NCBI RefSeq assembly: GCF_003172895.1
Contig: NZ_QGKL01000006.1
Location: 47,126-111,125, forward strand
DNA from: Leucothrix arctica
GTDB taxonomy: Bacteria; Pseudomonadota; Gammaproteobacteria; Thiotrichales; Thiotrichaceae
Length of the DNA stretch: 64,000 nt
Direction: 5' to 3'
Below are positions 7,837 through 17,551 of this stretch, one piece after another (within the stretch, counting starts at the first letter, position 1; every line of letters starts with the position of its first letter). The translations under genes were made by a program, and so were the position numbers. Below the pieces are notes generated by a model. The model saw only the letters and a program-made list of their open reading frames with translations, searched no databases and was not told the DNA's origin.

Positions 7837-10800
7837 TTAAAAGTTATATTCAAAGAATGCTTGTATCTCGAGCATGTCTTCATTCAGCCCATCTTGGTAA
7901 TAATCGTCTTCAGAGTTTTCATCCAAAGTCCGATACAAGGTTTTTACACCAACTTTACTAGACGTAGCCTCAGTCTTACCTTTATTCAACAGTCGGGTAT
8001 AAGCCAGCTCGATTTGGTCTGGGTATTTAATATTGAAGTCTCGTTGGTAATTGTAAGACCCCCAAGCATCCTTCTTATAAGTCGCTGAGAATATATGCTG
8101 ATCATTCAGAATGTATTTACCTTGGGCACTGTAATACTCATTCGTGTCAGCAGCTTCACCCGCAAATTTCATTGTCGGCTGTTGTCTACCCGCTTCAAGG
8201 TTTATCACTGCCTTAGAACCAGACCTAGGATTGAAAACCATCTTACTTTTTAGCAGCCAAACATCTTCAGCAGCTAATGAGCCACCTGAACTAACTTGCC
8301 CCTCAACATCATCGTTGTAATACACCGATGAGTCAGTACCCGTCCCATAACTCGTCGCAGTTACACCGATATTAAAGGCAAACTTTGCGTCTTCTCGTAG
8401 GTCGTTATCCCAGTCATAAAAATAAGTCCCTGGTGTTGGATCATAAGTCAGATAAACCTCAGCTGATTTAGCCGCACGATTACCCAAGACAGCAAACGGG
8501 TCATCATTGGTATTACGCGTATCGATACCTGTGTAGAAAAGATTCCCTTCAGTTCGTGACGCTTGAGGGTCATCATTTGCATCAACAATATTCTCTCTGT
8601 AAAACAGGCGAGGTACAATACTTACGTTTCCTCGTGTAACTTTCATGCCTATTTCAAACTCTCTTTTATTTCCAAGACCAGAGTAAGGTAGCTGGCTCGC
8701 TTCTTCAAGAATGGGGTCACCACCATCGGCAACAATACCTGCTTCAGTCACGGCAGTATAAGCCTGAATATTAGAAGCGGCATCCCAAGTCAATTTTGCC
8801 TTATAAGCTAATGTATCTTGCCATTTAACTTCTGCCTGAACCACATCACTGCCGTCTAGACGATCATACTTATCACCAAGCTTATGTGTACCAGACATCA
8901 GTCCACCTACTCTGAACTCCATACCAGGCTTAGGCTGGAATTTTGCTTGTAGCGTCGTTTGGCGCGTTTTGCTACTGCTTGACTCCCCAAGACCTGTTGA
9001 GTCTTCCTCAGACAAATCCTCTGAGTGAATAAAGCTATATTGCTTATTTTTACCAAACTGGTACTTCAGCATTGCCTTAGGGTTAGCACCCCAATAAATC
9101 TCAGGACCCGCAACAACGGTTAAGCCATCCATCCAACCTTTTTTGCCCGAAAACTCGAATCCAGAAGGTGCTTTAGCGTTCCAGATATCCTGACCTTCCA
9201 TATCCGTTGCTTCTCTAAGAAGACCAAAGAAGTCTCCTTTGTCTCCCCAGTGATAACGAGGCACATGATAAAAGCCCAATAAATCGAAGCTATTTCCCGT
9301 GTATCCCACTTCAAAGTCATATATCTCAACCTTGTTACCGCCATTGGTTAGTCCAACGTCTTTAACACGATCGCCATAGCGTTTTTCAAAGTCACTCTCA
9401 AATGCAGTTGGTGTCACATTAACAGTGAAACTACCTTCAATATTTCGGGTTGGATTGAACTCAAAATCAACACTCCCCATGACTTCACGACTATACTTTA
9501 CACCGTCTTCACCATTCGCATTCCAGTCTTCACGAAGTGTGCCTGCAAGCTGACCGACTCTCAAACTACCGCCTGAAACCTTAAATTTCGCATGCTCTTT
9601 TCGTATAATATGACGATCTCTCTTCTCACTAGCTGCTGCCAGTGATTTCATATCGATTCGCTTTAATGCGCTTTGAACAGAAGCTTTGTCAGCGGCATAT
9701 GGGTCAACCTTCCAAACCTGACTTAACACGTCATATGCCATTCTTGGTTGAGTAGTATAGATACCGGCTTTATTAATAGGTCCAAGACGAGTGATACCCC
9801 ACCACTCTTCATTCATATTATTCTGACCTTTGACATAATCGTACGCGTAACCACCATTCGCCCAAGACGCATTGCGGTCATGCTTATCCAAATTCACTGT
9901 CTGTCCGAACTTCCACCACTCATCACGCCACTGGAATACAAATCCACCAATCGAATTACCTTCTTGTCGATGACCATAACTCTTTTGGTACATCTCATCC
10001 CACTGCCCTTTCAAGTAAGTACCTTGAGCGACTTGGTCTTCTCTAAACTCTTTCGCGTTAAATGCGTCACTACCAAATTCGAACAGGGCAATCGGTAAAT
10101 CTAGCTTAGCTTTAGTTTTTGACCATAGGTCAGTAAAGCTAATTCCGCGATAGGTGTTAGTCCCGATCAAATCCCAATTCTTTCGGTACTTAGCAATAAT
10201 ATCGATGTACTGAAGGTCGCCATTTACAATAGTGAATGGGTGATTGGGGTCAATCTTTTTTCCCTCGACGATCACTTCATTGAACAAGCTGTAGAGGAAT
10301 TCTGCACGCGCTTTATTTTGTTCGCCTTCCGGTAAGTTTTCGATTTCAAAACTCTTCCAAGAAAGACCGTAGTTACTCTCGTTACCCAAGGCAAACATAA
10401 GTACACCTGGCACGTCTTTATACTTACGGACGTCTTTAAGCACTTCTTCTTTCAGTGTTTTACGGGTAAGTGGGTCTGCGTAGTCTGTATTTGGACGCCA
10501 TGTACCACCAATGCTCGCACCGTAACGACCCATCAACGGATTAATCGCCGTCATAATGCCGTACTTTTGGTAGACGTAGGTCACCCATTTAGGAGGGATG
10601 GTTGCAAATGAACGGATTGCATTGACGTTCGCTTTTTTCATCAAGCCAAAGTCATAATCCAAGATTTTGCGAATGGTTGCTTCGGGCTGCGCCCAAAGAT
10701 TGAATGTGTAGTTTTGACCTCTTGGAGAGTAACCCCAGACCACACCTTTGATGTAAAAGTCATTACCATCAACTTTTAATTTCCAGCCTTGAGCGTCCTG

Positions 10801-10920
10801 CTGCGTAGTGACCACTTGTGGTGACTGTGCGAATGATGGGCTGCTTAAAAATAAGCACATCATTAGCGATAAGACGACGCTAAGCTTTCTGAAAGAAATA
10901 TTATTTCTCAGAGTTTCCAT
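7837..10920 (-). CDS. Secreted clan GH-A glycoside hydrolase fused to C-terminal outer-membrane-type beta-barrel
   Basis: The start is the ATG at 10920, preceded by GGGAGAGGAA; an upstream in-frame ATG at 10932 overlaps that ribosome site. A signal peptide ends near SPSFA|QSP (residues 1-31). Residues about 45-410 form a TIM-barrel glycosidase of clan GH-A: LMFALGNES carries the likely acid/base E181 and IALFEFGSD the likely nucleophile E281. From about residue 450 to 1027 the sequence turns into alternating aromatic/hydrophobic strands with Asp/Asn/Gly turns, and it ends in EYNF, a terminal Phe like that of BAM-inserted outer-membrane proteins. Such a fusion would hold a glucanase on the cell surface or at a pore. 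The CAZy family is not clear to me (GH2-, GH5- or GH158-like). It is first in its operon. Confidence 0.75.
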   Translation of the reverse strand: METLRNNISFRKLSVVLSLMMCLFLSSPSFAQSPQVVTTQQDAQGWKLKVDGNDFYIKGVVWGYSPRGQNYTFNLWAQPEATIRKILDYDFGLMKKANVNAIRSFATIPPKWVTYVYQKYGIMTAINPLMGRYGASIGGTWRPNTDYADPLTRKTLKEEVLKDVRKYKDVPGVLMFALGNESNYGLSWKSFEIENLPEGEQNKARAEFLYSLFNEVIVEGKKIDPNHPFTIVNGDLQYIDIIAKYRKNWDLIGTNTYRGISFTDLWSKTKAKLDLPIALFEFGSDAFNAKEFREDQVAQGTYLKGQWDEMYQKSYGHRQEGNSIGGFVFQWRDEWWKFGQTVNLDKHDRNASWANGGYAYDYVKGQNNMNEEWWGITRLGPINKAGIYTTQPRMAYDVLSQVWKVDPYAADKASVQSALKRIDMKSLAAASEKRDRHIIRKEHAKFKVSGGSLRVGQLAGTLREDWNANGEDGVKYSREVMGSVDFEFNPTRNIEGSFTVNVTPTAFESDFEKRYGDRVKDVGLTNGGNKVEIYDFEVGYTGNSFDLLGFYHVPRYHWGDKGDFFGLLREATDMEGQDIWNAKAPSGFEFSGKKGWMDGLTVVAGPEIYWGANPKAMLKYQFGKNKQYSFIHSEDLSEEDSTGLGESSSSKTRQTTLQAKFQPKPGMEFRVGGLMSGTHKLGDKYDRLDGSDVVQAEVKWQDTLAYKAKLTWDAASNIQAYTAVTEAGIVADGGDPILEEASQLPYSGLGNKREFEIGMKVTRGNVSIVPRLFYRENIVDANDDPQASRTEGNLFYTGIDTRNTNDDPFAVLGNRAAKSAEVYLTYDPTPGTYFYDWDNDLREDAKFAFNIGVTATSYGTGTDSSVYYNDDVEGQVSSGGSLAAEDVWLLKSKMVFNPRSGSKAVINLEAGRQQPTMKFAGEAADTNEYYSAQGKYILNDQHIFSATYKKDAWGSYNYQRDFNIKYPDQIELAYTRLLNKGKTEATSSKVGVKTLYRTLDENSEDDYYQDGLNEDMLEIQAFFEYNF

Positions 10921-10970
10921 TTCCTCTCCCATTGTATTTGGTGATTAGCGGCACTTATATAACAATATAC

Positions 10971-11010
10971 CGCTATATAGCAGTTTGTACAAAACAGACA
11001 TAATTGTCAA
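10971..11010 (-). promoter_or_regulatory. Promoter with operator upstream of the GH-A/barrel gene
   Basis: On the minus strand, -35 TTGACA (11010-11005), a 17-base spacer and a weak -10 CAAACT (10987-10982) lead into the operator at 10982-10971, TGCTATATAGCG, one base off the perfect palindrome. Spacing from the -35 to the operator equals that at 3489-3528 (operator end 23 bases from the -35 in both). Confidence 0.7.
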
Positions 11011-11085
11011 GAAAATAAAAACAATAAAACACTTATAAACCCACAATTTATAAGTGTTTTATTGAAAATATATGCCAACAAAATC

Positions 11086-11097
11086 TGCTATCTAGCA
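11086..11097. promoter_or_regulatory. Second operator copy upstream of the GH-A/barrel gene
   Basis: TGCTATCTAGCA, one base from the TGCTATATAGCA consensus, lies 104 bases upstream of the operator at 10971-10982 and 25 bases beyond the GH30 stop codon. No clear -35 box accompanies it. Two sites about ten helical turns apart could allow looping by a dimeric or tetrameric regulator. Confidence 0.6.
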
Positions 11098-11121
11098 ACC
11101 CTTACTGGCAGAGCAATTGAT

Positions 11122-12732
11122 TCATAGCTGAACAACAAGTGTTTGCAAAGTATTGGCAGGAATAACAACTTCTGCATGCTGTTCACCGACTTGCAATGCA
11201 TAATCAAGAGGCTGCTTCCCAGAGTTAAACACTTGAACGCTCAACTTTTTCTGAGGGCTGATTGATGCACTAGCAATTAACACCCCCTTCAAGTCAGACT
11301 CAAGGTTAAGACTAGTTTCCACCACCACATCATTCGGGCGAATGGTTTGACTAAACTGCTTTAAAATTGAAAAAACGGGTGTGTAATAAACATATCCCGA
11401 GTCGGTATCAATCATAATCGGCGCGCCACAATAGTTGCCAACATGGTTCGGGCCACCGCGCTTATCCAATACAATATTCCAATCAATCCACCCTGAAAGC
11501 CAGTGGTTCATACCGGTAATTATGTGCTGTGCATAGCGGTGTACGGGTGCGTAAATAGGATGATCTTCAACGATCACACTTTCCCAATCGGCACTGTAGC
11601 CCCAGTCTGTTGCATTCTCGTTCCACCAGAACTCATCGTTATCAAACCAGCCTGATTCTTTATATCTAATCGGATCTTGAATCCCCGGCTTTGCATCATT
11701 ACCCAAGTCGTCGATACAACCTTCGGTATGGATAATTGGGAATGTTGGGTATTTCTCATGAACTCGGTCAAAGACGTCCTCAAACACCTTTTTAGTACCT
11801 TCATACCAATGCACAGCTGAGCCATAAACGTATTGATTGGTTTCCTCATCACCTAAAATCGTGTCAGCCCAATCTTCTAACGCACCCGAGTTATGGTCGA
11901 ACATCATTAGGTTGATAGCTTCATTACCACTTTGCTTTAACTTGGGGCCCAAGTGGTTTTTAATGAAGGTATTTTGAGTCTCTGGGGTGAAGTGCATACT
12001 TTCCCAGTTTCCGTTATTACCACCTGGCTCATTGACAGGTGTTAGCCCCCAAATATCGACACCTTCTGAGCGATAGGCCTCTAGGTATTTAACTAGGTAA
12101 TCCGCATAAACAGACTCGCACTCTGGCTTTAGCGCACCACCGTACCCTTGAAACCCATTCTCTTCGGTTCCAACGTCATGCCAACTATTGTTATCTTTCA
12201 TCCAAGGCGGAGCTGTCCAAGCTGACGCTACTATTTTAAGCTCGGTATCTTGCTGTGCCGCCTTAATAGATTGCGCCTGCTTTATCATTGGCAACAGATC
12301 AAAAGAGCTATCCTTGATACCCGAGTATTTATCTACCGAAAAACCATCCTGATCAACTTCAATCGAGAAGTCTTTCAGATCCTTATTTTCTTCCGTGTCG
12401 GCATAGGAGTAATGGCCTTCTACACAAAAGTCACAAGAGGCTATATGAGTACGAGTAATAGAGAAGTTAGCACCCTCTTCAGAGAAAATATTGTGCATAA
12501 CTTCCTTTCGCTTTACTGGCTCAAGGTGTGCGAGAACAAAAGCCGAGGACTCAGTAAAAGAGGTACCGATACCCTGTAAAGTCTGCTTTTTTTTGTCTAA
12601 GTCTACTTTGATAGTATTGCCATTGGCGCTACCTGTCTGCATGGAAATACTAGCTTTGGGGGTGACTTTATCCCCTTGTTCTGATGTTTGTATAATCTGA
12701 ATTTTAGTCATAAATTTATCACTGCTCTGCAT
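11122..12732 (-). CDS. Glycoside hydrolase family 30, probable cytoplasmic beta-glucosidase/beta-1,6-glucanase
   Basis: The 536-residue product shows GH30 features: the N-terminal QTLQGIGTSFTESSAF segment, WTAPPWMKDNNSW, the acid/base motif TPVNEP (E235) and the nucleophile motif IIHTEGC (E337), then a C-terminal beta-domain from about residue 470. Members of GH30_1 and GH30_3 cleave beta-1,6-glucosidic links, which would debranch laminarin. There is no signal peptide, so it should act in the cytoplasm on imported oligosaccharides. Two starts are possible, ATG at 12732 or at 12711; neither has a convincing ribosome site. A terminator lies just upstream, so expression depends on read-through from the CBM gene or an unseen promoter. 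Confidence 0.85.
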   Translation of the reverse strand: MQSSDKFMTKIQIIQTSEQGDKVTPKASISMQTGSANGNTIKVDLDKKKQTLQGIGTSFTESSAFVLAHLEPVKRKEVMHNIFSEEGANFSITRTHIASCDFCVEGHYSYADTEENKDLKDFSIEVDQDGFSVDKYSGIKDSSFDLLPMIKQAQSIKAAQQDTELKIVASAWTAPPWMKDNNSWHDVGTEENGFQGYGGALKPECESVYADYLVKYLEAYRSEGVDIWGLTPVNEPGGNNGNWESMHFTPETQNTFIKNHLGPKLKQSGNEAINLMMFDHNSGALEDWADTILGDEETNQYVYGSAVHWYEGTKKVFEDVFDRVHEKYPTFPIIHTEGCIDDLGNDAKPGIQDPIRYKESGWFDNDEFWWNENATDWGYSADWESVIVEDHPIYAPVHRYAQHIITGMNHWLSGWIDWNIVLDKRGGPNHVGNYCGAPIMIDTDSGYVYYTPVFSILKQFSQTIRPNDVVVETSLNLESDLKGVLIASASISPQKKLSVQVFNSGKQPLDYALQVGEQHAEVVIPANTLQTLVVQL

Positions 12733-12774
12733 TCATTGAAAATTTGAGGCTGACAAATCGCCTCCTTAAAACAC

Positions 12775-12806
12775 AAAAGCCACCGTTTTTAAGCGGTGGC
12801 TTTTGC
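12775..12806 (-). terminator. Terminator between CBM lipoprotein and GH30 genes
   Basis: GCCACCG (12779-12785) pairs with CGGTGGC (12794-12800), flanked by AAAA before and TTTT after, so it can work on both strands. It lies 17-48 bases past the stop of the 1379-residue lipoprotein gene. It would lower GH30 expression relative to the surface protein. Confidence 0.75.
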
Positions 12807-12822
12807 TACTAACACTTACGGT

Positions 12823-15800
12823 CTATTCAAAATTGATACCATCAATCAGGATGTCAACGGCAACATATGGAGGTGCACTTTCACCCGAACTTGTTGGGTT
12901 CCAGAAACCAATTGCTTTGATAACCGCTGGATTAAATTGACCATTAAACAAAACAAAGTCTGCTAACGGGATAGAGTAAACATCCCAATCACCTGTCGTT
13001 ACTGGCGTATAGTTTAGGATATTAAGTTGGCTATCCGTTCCTACACCATCACTCTCAAGCTTCACACCTAAGTAGCTAACCGTGTCTGGAACATTTGATA
13101 ATGCAAAAACCAGATTAGTTTTACTACTTTGATCTAATACCGGACTAAAGACAGTATAAAAACCACCCCAGTCCTGATCACCATTGTGCATAAACCTCAG
13201 TGACTCTGATCCTTCATAAGCTGTACTACTCGTTGAAATACTCACTTTATTAAGCGCTTCAGCTTGACCAAAAGACCACGTTGCAGCAGCGGCATCATTC
13301 ATTCCAACTTGAATAGTCGCTAATGCTGATGAAGGTTCAGCAGCACTCTGAGCAATGTCATCGGCATAAAATGTCCATGCTTCCGAACCATCACCTTCGT
13401 TACCAAGATCAACGATCATAACTACTCTAACAACATTACCTAAGGCAGCTGTTTGTCCAGAGAAGTCAAATGTCAACGACTCCCAGACACTACCACCACT
13501 GTGATTTGCAGAAACTTCTGCATTGCCACCAGTACCTTCAAACTTAAACAATACCGACTTTGCGCTAGCTGACCAGAAGTTCATCGTAAACGACTCACCC
13601 TGTGTAAAGTCAATCGCACTATCCAGTGTTAACACACTACCAGCCCATACAGCACCAACACCTTTAACCAGTTGGATTACTTTGCTACTACTGTTTCCTG
13701 TCGTTTGAGGGTTATCAATAATAGTGGCTACACCACCATCAAAATCTTCCAGATTGAAAGTTAAGCTATCACTTTCGAAATCAACCGGTACCGTTACGCC
13801 TTCAACACCACTATCCTCAACGACACTTTGCTCAATATCATCAATATAGAAAGTCCAGTCTACAGAGCCATCGCCTTCTGCTCCGTTTTCAACAATAACG
13901 GTCATGTTGACAACGTCACCTAAAGAGCTGGTCAAATTACTAAAGTCAAACTCCAATAGCTCCCATTCACCACTACCCGTGTGATTAGCGGTAATCTCAA
14001 CATTTCCAAGACTTCCCTCTAACTTCAGTAACACTGGCTTTAGACTAGCTGACCAGAAGTTCATGGTGAACAAATCACCCTGAGTAAAGTCGACTGCTGT
14101 ATCAAGCGCTAGCGTACTACCAGCCCATGACTGTCCTTCACCCTTAACTAGCTGGGTCACTTTTGCACTGGTATTACCTGCGGCTTGCGGGTTATCTATT
14201 ATCGTTGCTTCACCACCATCGAAGTCTGTCCATGTATAAGCTAGCTCAGCATCTTCAAAAGTAACAGGAAGAACAACGCTGCCTGTAGCTGTTTCTGGTG
14301 GAGTCACCGTTGCCGTAGCTCCGACGATTGAAATATCATCAATCACAACCAACCCATCTTCGCCTGCCAATTCAAAGAAGACACGGTTTAGATCGCCACC
14401 AAAATCAGTAGCCGTTAATGTGACTTCAAAATCTTGCCAATCTGTCGTCAAAGCAACACTCTCTTTAACGTTAGTCCAAGGATCTTGATTAAGCCCAATT
14501 CCTACAAAGATACTTCTACTTCTATCTGACTTTGCCTTAAACATGACTGTATAAGACTCACCCTGCGTAATAGGAATTACCTGTTGAAAGTTTCGGTTCC
14601 AAGGTGCGTCCGGCGTCGCTGTACCATCTGGAATAGTCACTGAGTTAACACTGTTTCCATTATCATCGATGATATTTACGCTTCCATTATCACTCGTCCA
14701 TTCGCCTGCCGCTGCAAAGTCACCATCAGTCACAAGATTGGTATCACCATCATCTGGCGTAGTTGTATCGTCTTCATCAGTTGGCGTTGACGTCGTGTCA
14801 CCGCCAGTTTTGTGGAAGTAGATGTTATCTAAGTACACATCAAACGACTCAGTGTTTGCACTACCATCGCCATTAAACTGACCGTCAAACTTCATCTGTA
14901 GGACAGAGTCCCAAGTCATTCCCGTAAAGGCACTCTTAGGTAAGTCCACACTATTCCAAGCACCCGGTGTCACTGGAACAGTAACCAGTACCTCACCTGC
15001 TCCGGTACCATTATTGATTGGGCTCACTTTCACCAAACGATCGGTTCCTTCTGGCACCCAAATATCAACATGCAAATACTCCATCGCTGAAGCATCAATG
15101 GCTGCTAGCTCTGTGCCCTGATAATTGAAGTTCACATAAGCTAACGATAAATCACCATCGCCTGGATTGTAAGAATCGTTCAAGTCATTAACACCTGACT
15201 GACCCCAATCTGGGTTGTAGTTCAAACCAGCGGTTGCGGCATATGCCTCACCGTAGACTGAGATTACATCACTTGCAGTTCGTGCTGGCGGCGTTGCAGC
15301 CGAATCCGCTGGTGCAGCAGCTGAGTCTACAACTGGCGTTTCCCCACCCACTGGCACGTCAAAGGATATATCATCAAAATAGCTGACGGTGTCTGCCGCG
15401 CGGCCATCTAGATTGTAGTCTGGGAAGACAACAACTTGATCAACTTGCTCTGAAGCATAAACAGCCTGTCCAATATAACCAGAGAAATCAAAGGTCAACT
15501 CCTCCCATTGGTTAACGACAGTATTTGGTACTTTTAACTCTCCAAGAGCACCTCCAGACGTAGTCACTAGCTTAATACCAACATCGCTGATTACTGTCTT
15601 ATAAACCAATATCTTTATGATGCTTTCATCAGCACTTAGGATAAATGGCCCGATAGCACCGTGAGCGGTTTCTGTTCCAGCCCAAGGCTGACCCGCTTGT
15701 CTTGCTGTAAATTTAGCAACCGTCGCCGAGGTATTTCCCTCACCCGAGACTGGGTTAGCAATTATCTCTAATGCTGGATTATCATCATTTTCAAAAACAG

Positions 15801-16962
15801 ACCAGGTTGAAGTCGTTGTTGCCGTTTCAAAGTCAAAAGCAGCTGAAGATGCAACCGGTTCAGTTGGCTCAGTTGGCTCTGCCGTTACTTCAGCAGTACC
15901 CTGTGCAAAATCATCTGCATAGAATGTCCAGTCTGCTGATCCATCACCTGCGGCACCGTTTTCAACAATAACCGTGACTTTAACAACATCACCTAAAGCG
16001 CTGGTCAAACTTGTGAAATCAAATTCTAATGACTCCCAAGTGCCACTACCCGTATGACTAGCAGTTACCTCAGCCTCTGCAAGACTTCCCTCTAATTTAA
16101 CTAATACAGGCTTTAAACTAGCTGACCAGAAATTTACAGTGAGCAATTCACCTTGAGTAAAATCAATGGGTGTATCAAGTGTTAGAAAACTTCCGGCCCA
16201 TGGCTGCCCTTCGCCTTTAACAAGCTGGGTTACTTTTGCACTGCTATTGCCTGTGGTTTGAGGGTTATCAATAATCGTAGCTTGACCGCCATCGAAGCCT
16301 TCCCAAGTGTAAGCTAAGGCATCATCTTCAAAAGTAACGGGAAGAGAAACGCTGCCAGTACCTACTTGTGGTGTTTCACTCGCTACATCAATTGAGACAT
16401 CATCAATCAACACCGATCCATCTGCATTCGCAAGCTCAAAAAAGATGCGGCTTTCTACGTCCGCCCCGCCAAAATCAGCGGCAGCCAAAGTAACTTCAAA
16501 ATCTTGCCATTCAGTAGACAAAGTCACGCTTTCTTTTATATTTGCCCAAGGTGACGCATTTTCACCAATCCCTACAAGAATATCTCTATCTCTATCAGAC
16601 TTAGCCTTAAATTTTATTGTATACGACTCACCTTGTGTAAGTGTGACTACGTGTTGAAAGTTTCGATTCCAAGGCGCGTCAGGCGTTGCTGTACCATCTG
16701 GGATAACAACCGAATTAACATTATTACCGATATCATCAACGATATTGACACTGCCATTATCGCTAGTCCATTCACCTACCGTATCAAACCCACCGGCACT
16801 CCCAAGTAGAAGGCCATCAAACGTTACTTGAGTGGTTGGTGTATCTGTGGAAGGTGTATCAGTAGATGGTGCGTCTGCTTGTGCTGAAGGCGTGGCATCA
16901 CTCGAGCACCCCGCAACAAATAGCGTGACCGAGATCGCCGCGGCTGTAATAAGTCGTTTCAT
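12823..16962 (-). CDS. Multi-modular carbohydrate-binding surface lipoprotein
   Basis: This 1379-residue protein begins with a lipoprotein signal (lipobox FVAGC, Cys19) and a Thr/Pro/Ser linker. No catalytic motif is visible. It is a string of eight beta-sandwich-like modules: A1 (56-192) and A2 (745-880) resemble CBM4_9 domains (SDNGSVNI, APWNRNFQ, FKAKSDR); B1 (204-354), B2 (895-1045) and B3 (1056-1205) are one repeat type (DFDGG.ATIIDNPQ, TQLVKG, NFWSAS.K); C (373-535), D (565-717) and E (1216-1379) are more divergent. Acidic Thr/Pro linkers separate them. It probably captures beta-glucan at the surface, a role like that of SusE/F or SGBPs in Bacteroidota. It is behind the best operator-promoter of the locus and followed by a terminator. 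Confidence 0.88.
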   Translation of the reverse strand: MKRLITAAAISVTLFVAGCSSDATPSAQADAPSTDTPSTDTPTTQVTFDGLLLGSAGGFDTVGEWTSDNGSVNIVDDIGNNVNSVVIPDGTATPDAPWNRNFQHVVTLTQGESYTIKFKAKSDRDRDILVGIGENASPWANIKESVTLSTEWQDFEVTLAAADFGGADVESRIFFELANADGSVLIDDVSIDVASETPQVGTGSVSLPVTFEDDALAYTWEGFDGGQATIIDNPQTTGNSSAKVTQLVKGEGQPWAGSFLTLDTPIDFTQGELLTVNFWSASLKPVLVKLEGSLAEAEVTASHTGSGTWESLEFDFTSLTSALGDVVKVTVIVENGAAGDGSADWTFYADDFAQGTAEVTAEPTEPTEPVASSAAFDFETATTTSTWSVFENDDNPALEIIANPVSGEGNTSATVAKFTARQAGQPWAGTETAHGAIGPFILSADESIIKILVYKTVISDVGIKLVTTSGGALGELKVPNTVVNQWEELTFDFSGYIGQAVYASEQVDQVVVFPDYNLDGRAADTVSYFDDISFDVPVGGETPVVDSAAAPADSAATPPARTASDVISVYGEAYAATAGLNYNPDWGQSGVNDLNDSYNPGDGDLSLAYVNFNYQGTELAAIDASAMEYLHVDIWVPEGTDRLVKVSPINNGTGAGEVLVTVPVTPGAWNSVDLPKSAFTGMTWDSVLQMKFDGQFNGDGSANTESFDVYLDNIYFHKTGGDTTSTPTDEDDTTTPDDGDTNLVTDGDFAAAGEWTSDNGSVNIIDDNGNSVNSVTIPDGTATPDAPWNRNFQQVIPITQGESYTVMFKAKSDRSRSIFVGIGLNQDPWTNVKESVALTTDWQDFEVTLTATDFGGDLNRVFFELAGEDGLVVIDDISIVGATATVTPPETATGSVVLPVTFEDAELAYTWTDFDGGEATIIDNPQAAGNTSAKVTQLVKGEGQSWAGSTLALDTAVDFTQGDLFTMNFWSASLKPVLLKLEGSLGNVEITANHTGSGEWELLEFDFSNLTSSLGDVVNMTVIVENGAEGDGSVDWTFYIDDIEQSVVEDSGVEGVTVPVDFESDSLTFNLEDFDGGVATIIDNPQTTGNSSSKVIQLVKGVGAVWAGSVLTLDSAIDFTQGESFTMNFWSASAKSVLFKFEGTGGNAEVSANHSGGSVWESLTFDFSGQTAALGNVVRVVMIVDLGNEGDGSEAWTFYADDIAQSAAEPSSALATIQVGMNDAAAATWSFGQAEALNKVSISTSSTAYEGSESLRFMHNGDQDWGGFYTVFSPVLDQSSKTNLVFALSNVPDTVSYLGVKLESDGVGTDSQLNILNYTPVTTGDWDVYSIPLADFVLFNGQFNPAVIKAIGFWNPTSSGESAPPYVAVDILIDGINFE
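13348..16797 (-). repeat. Duplicated CBM modules inside the surface lipoprotein gene
   Basis: An A-B module pair occurs twice: A1-B1 at about 16797-15901 and A2-B2 at about 14730-13828, with an extra B3 at about 13797-13348. The DNA is still clearly alike between copies (for example the segments around 14130-14230 and 16200-16300), so the duplication is fairly recent. Modules C and D lie between the copies. The repeats could recombine and change module number. Confidence 0.8.
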
Positions 16963-17123
16963 GTAAGATTTTCTCCTTTAAATTATGCGCATTTGAATAT
17001 CTATTAAAGGTGTGATTTAAGCCCACTAACACCACAATTCTCCTCCTTGTTTGATATTCAATTCATAGCTCATGAGTCCTTCTATTTGACAATAAAATTA
17101 GAAACACCAATTAGATTACCACT

Positions 17124-17164
17124 TGCTATATAGCAGTTTTATCATGCAATAAATAACAAGTCAA
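17124..17164 (-). promoter_or_regulatory. Promoter with operator upstream of the CBM lipoprotein
   Basis: Minus strand: -35 TTGACT (17164-17159), exact 17-base spacer, -10 TAAAAC (17141-17136), then the perfect palindrome TGCTATATAGCA (17135-17124) immediately after. The untranslated leader to the ATG at 16962 would be about 160 bases. Confidence 0.75.
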
Positions 17165-17388
17165 GAAAACAGATTTCGACTCATGAAGAAGAGGTGAAAA
17201 GTTTAGGTAGATCACCCACAGGAGAATTCTGTGAATTAAGGGAGTTGAAATAAAGTAAAAAATAAAAACTGTATCCTATTGAAATAAAATATATTTATTT
17301 ATATATCGGCCAAGTCAAGCACAAAAGTTATTACACAAATCAAGCTGTGGAAAATATCAGTTTTAGATGTTTTCCAAACCACATAACT

Positions 17389-17400
17389 TGCTATGTAGCA
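17389..17400. promoter_or_regulatory. Operator upstream of the GntR/LacI regulator gene
   Basis: TGCTATGTAGCA, one base off consensus, lies 152 bases before the regulator ATG and 254 bases from the operator at 17124-17135. It suggests autoregulation and possible looping with the divergent operator. Confidence 0.65.
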
Positions 17401-17551
17401 GCAACTAATTTATTATGTTTCATTAAAAACATACCCTAGAGCTGTCACCTAACTATTTAGAGTTAAACAAGTTAGCGTATAGCCTTTACAAAGCCCCTAT
17501 TATAAAATAACAAGCATAATATGACATATCTATACATTTGGAGAGAATGTT

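Larger units (their letters stand above)
16963..17551. other. Divergent intergenic region between CBM lipoprotein and regulator genes
   Basis: This AT-rich gap of 589 bases holds two copies of the regulator's palindrome (17124-17135 and 17389-17400), a good minus-strand promoter next to the first, and the AGGAGAA ribosome site of the lipoprotein gene. I see no coding sequence or RNA gene in it. Confidence 0.7.

Noticed and set aside
12823..16962. Tandem repeats in this gene as a CRISPR or satellite array
   Set aside because: The repeats are about 450-bp protein modules in frame with diverged codons, not short identical units with spacers.
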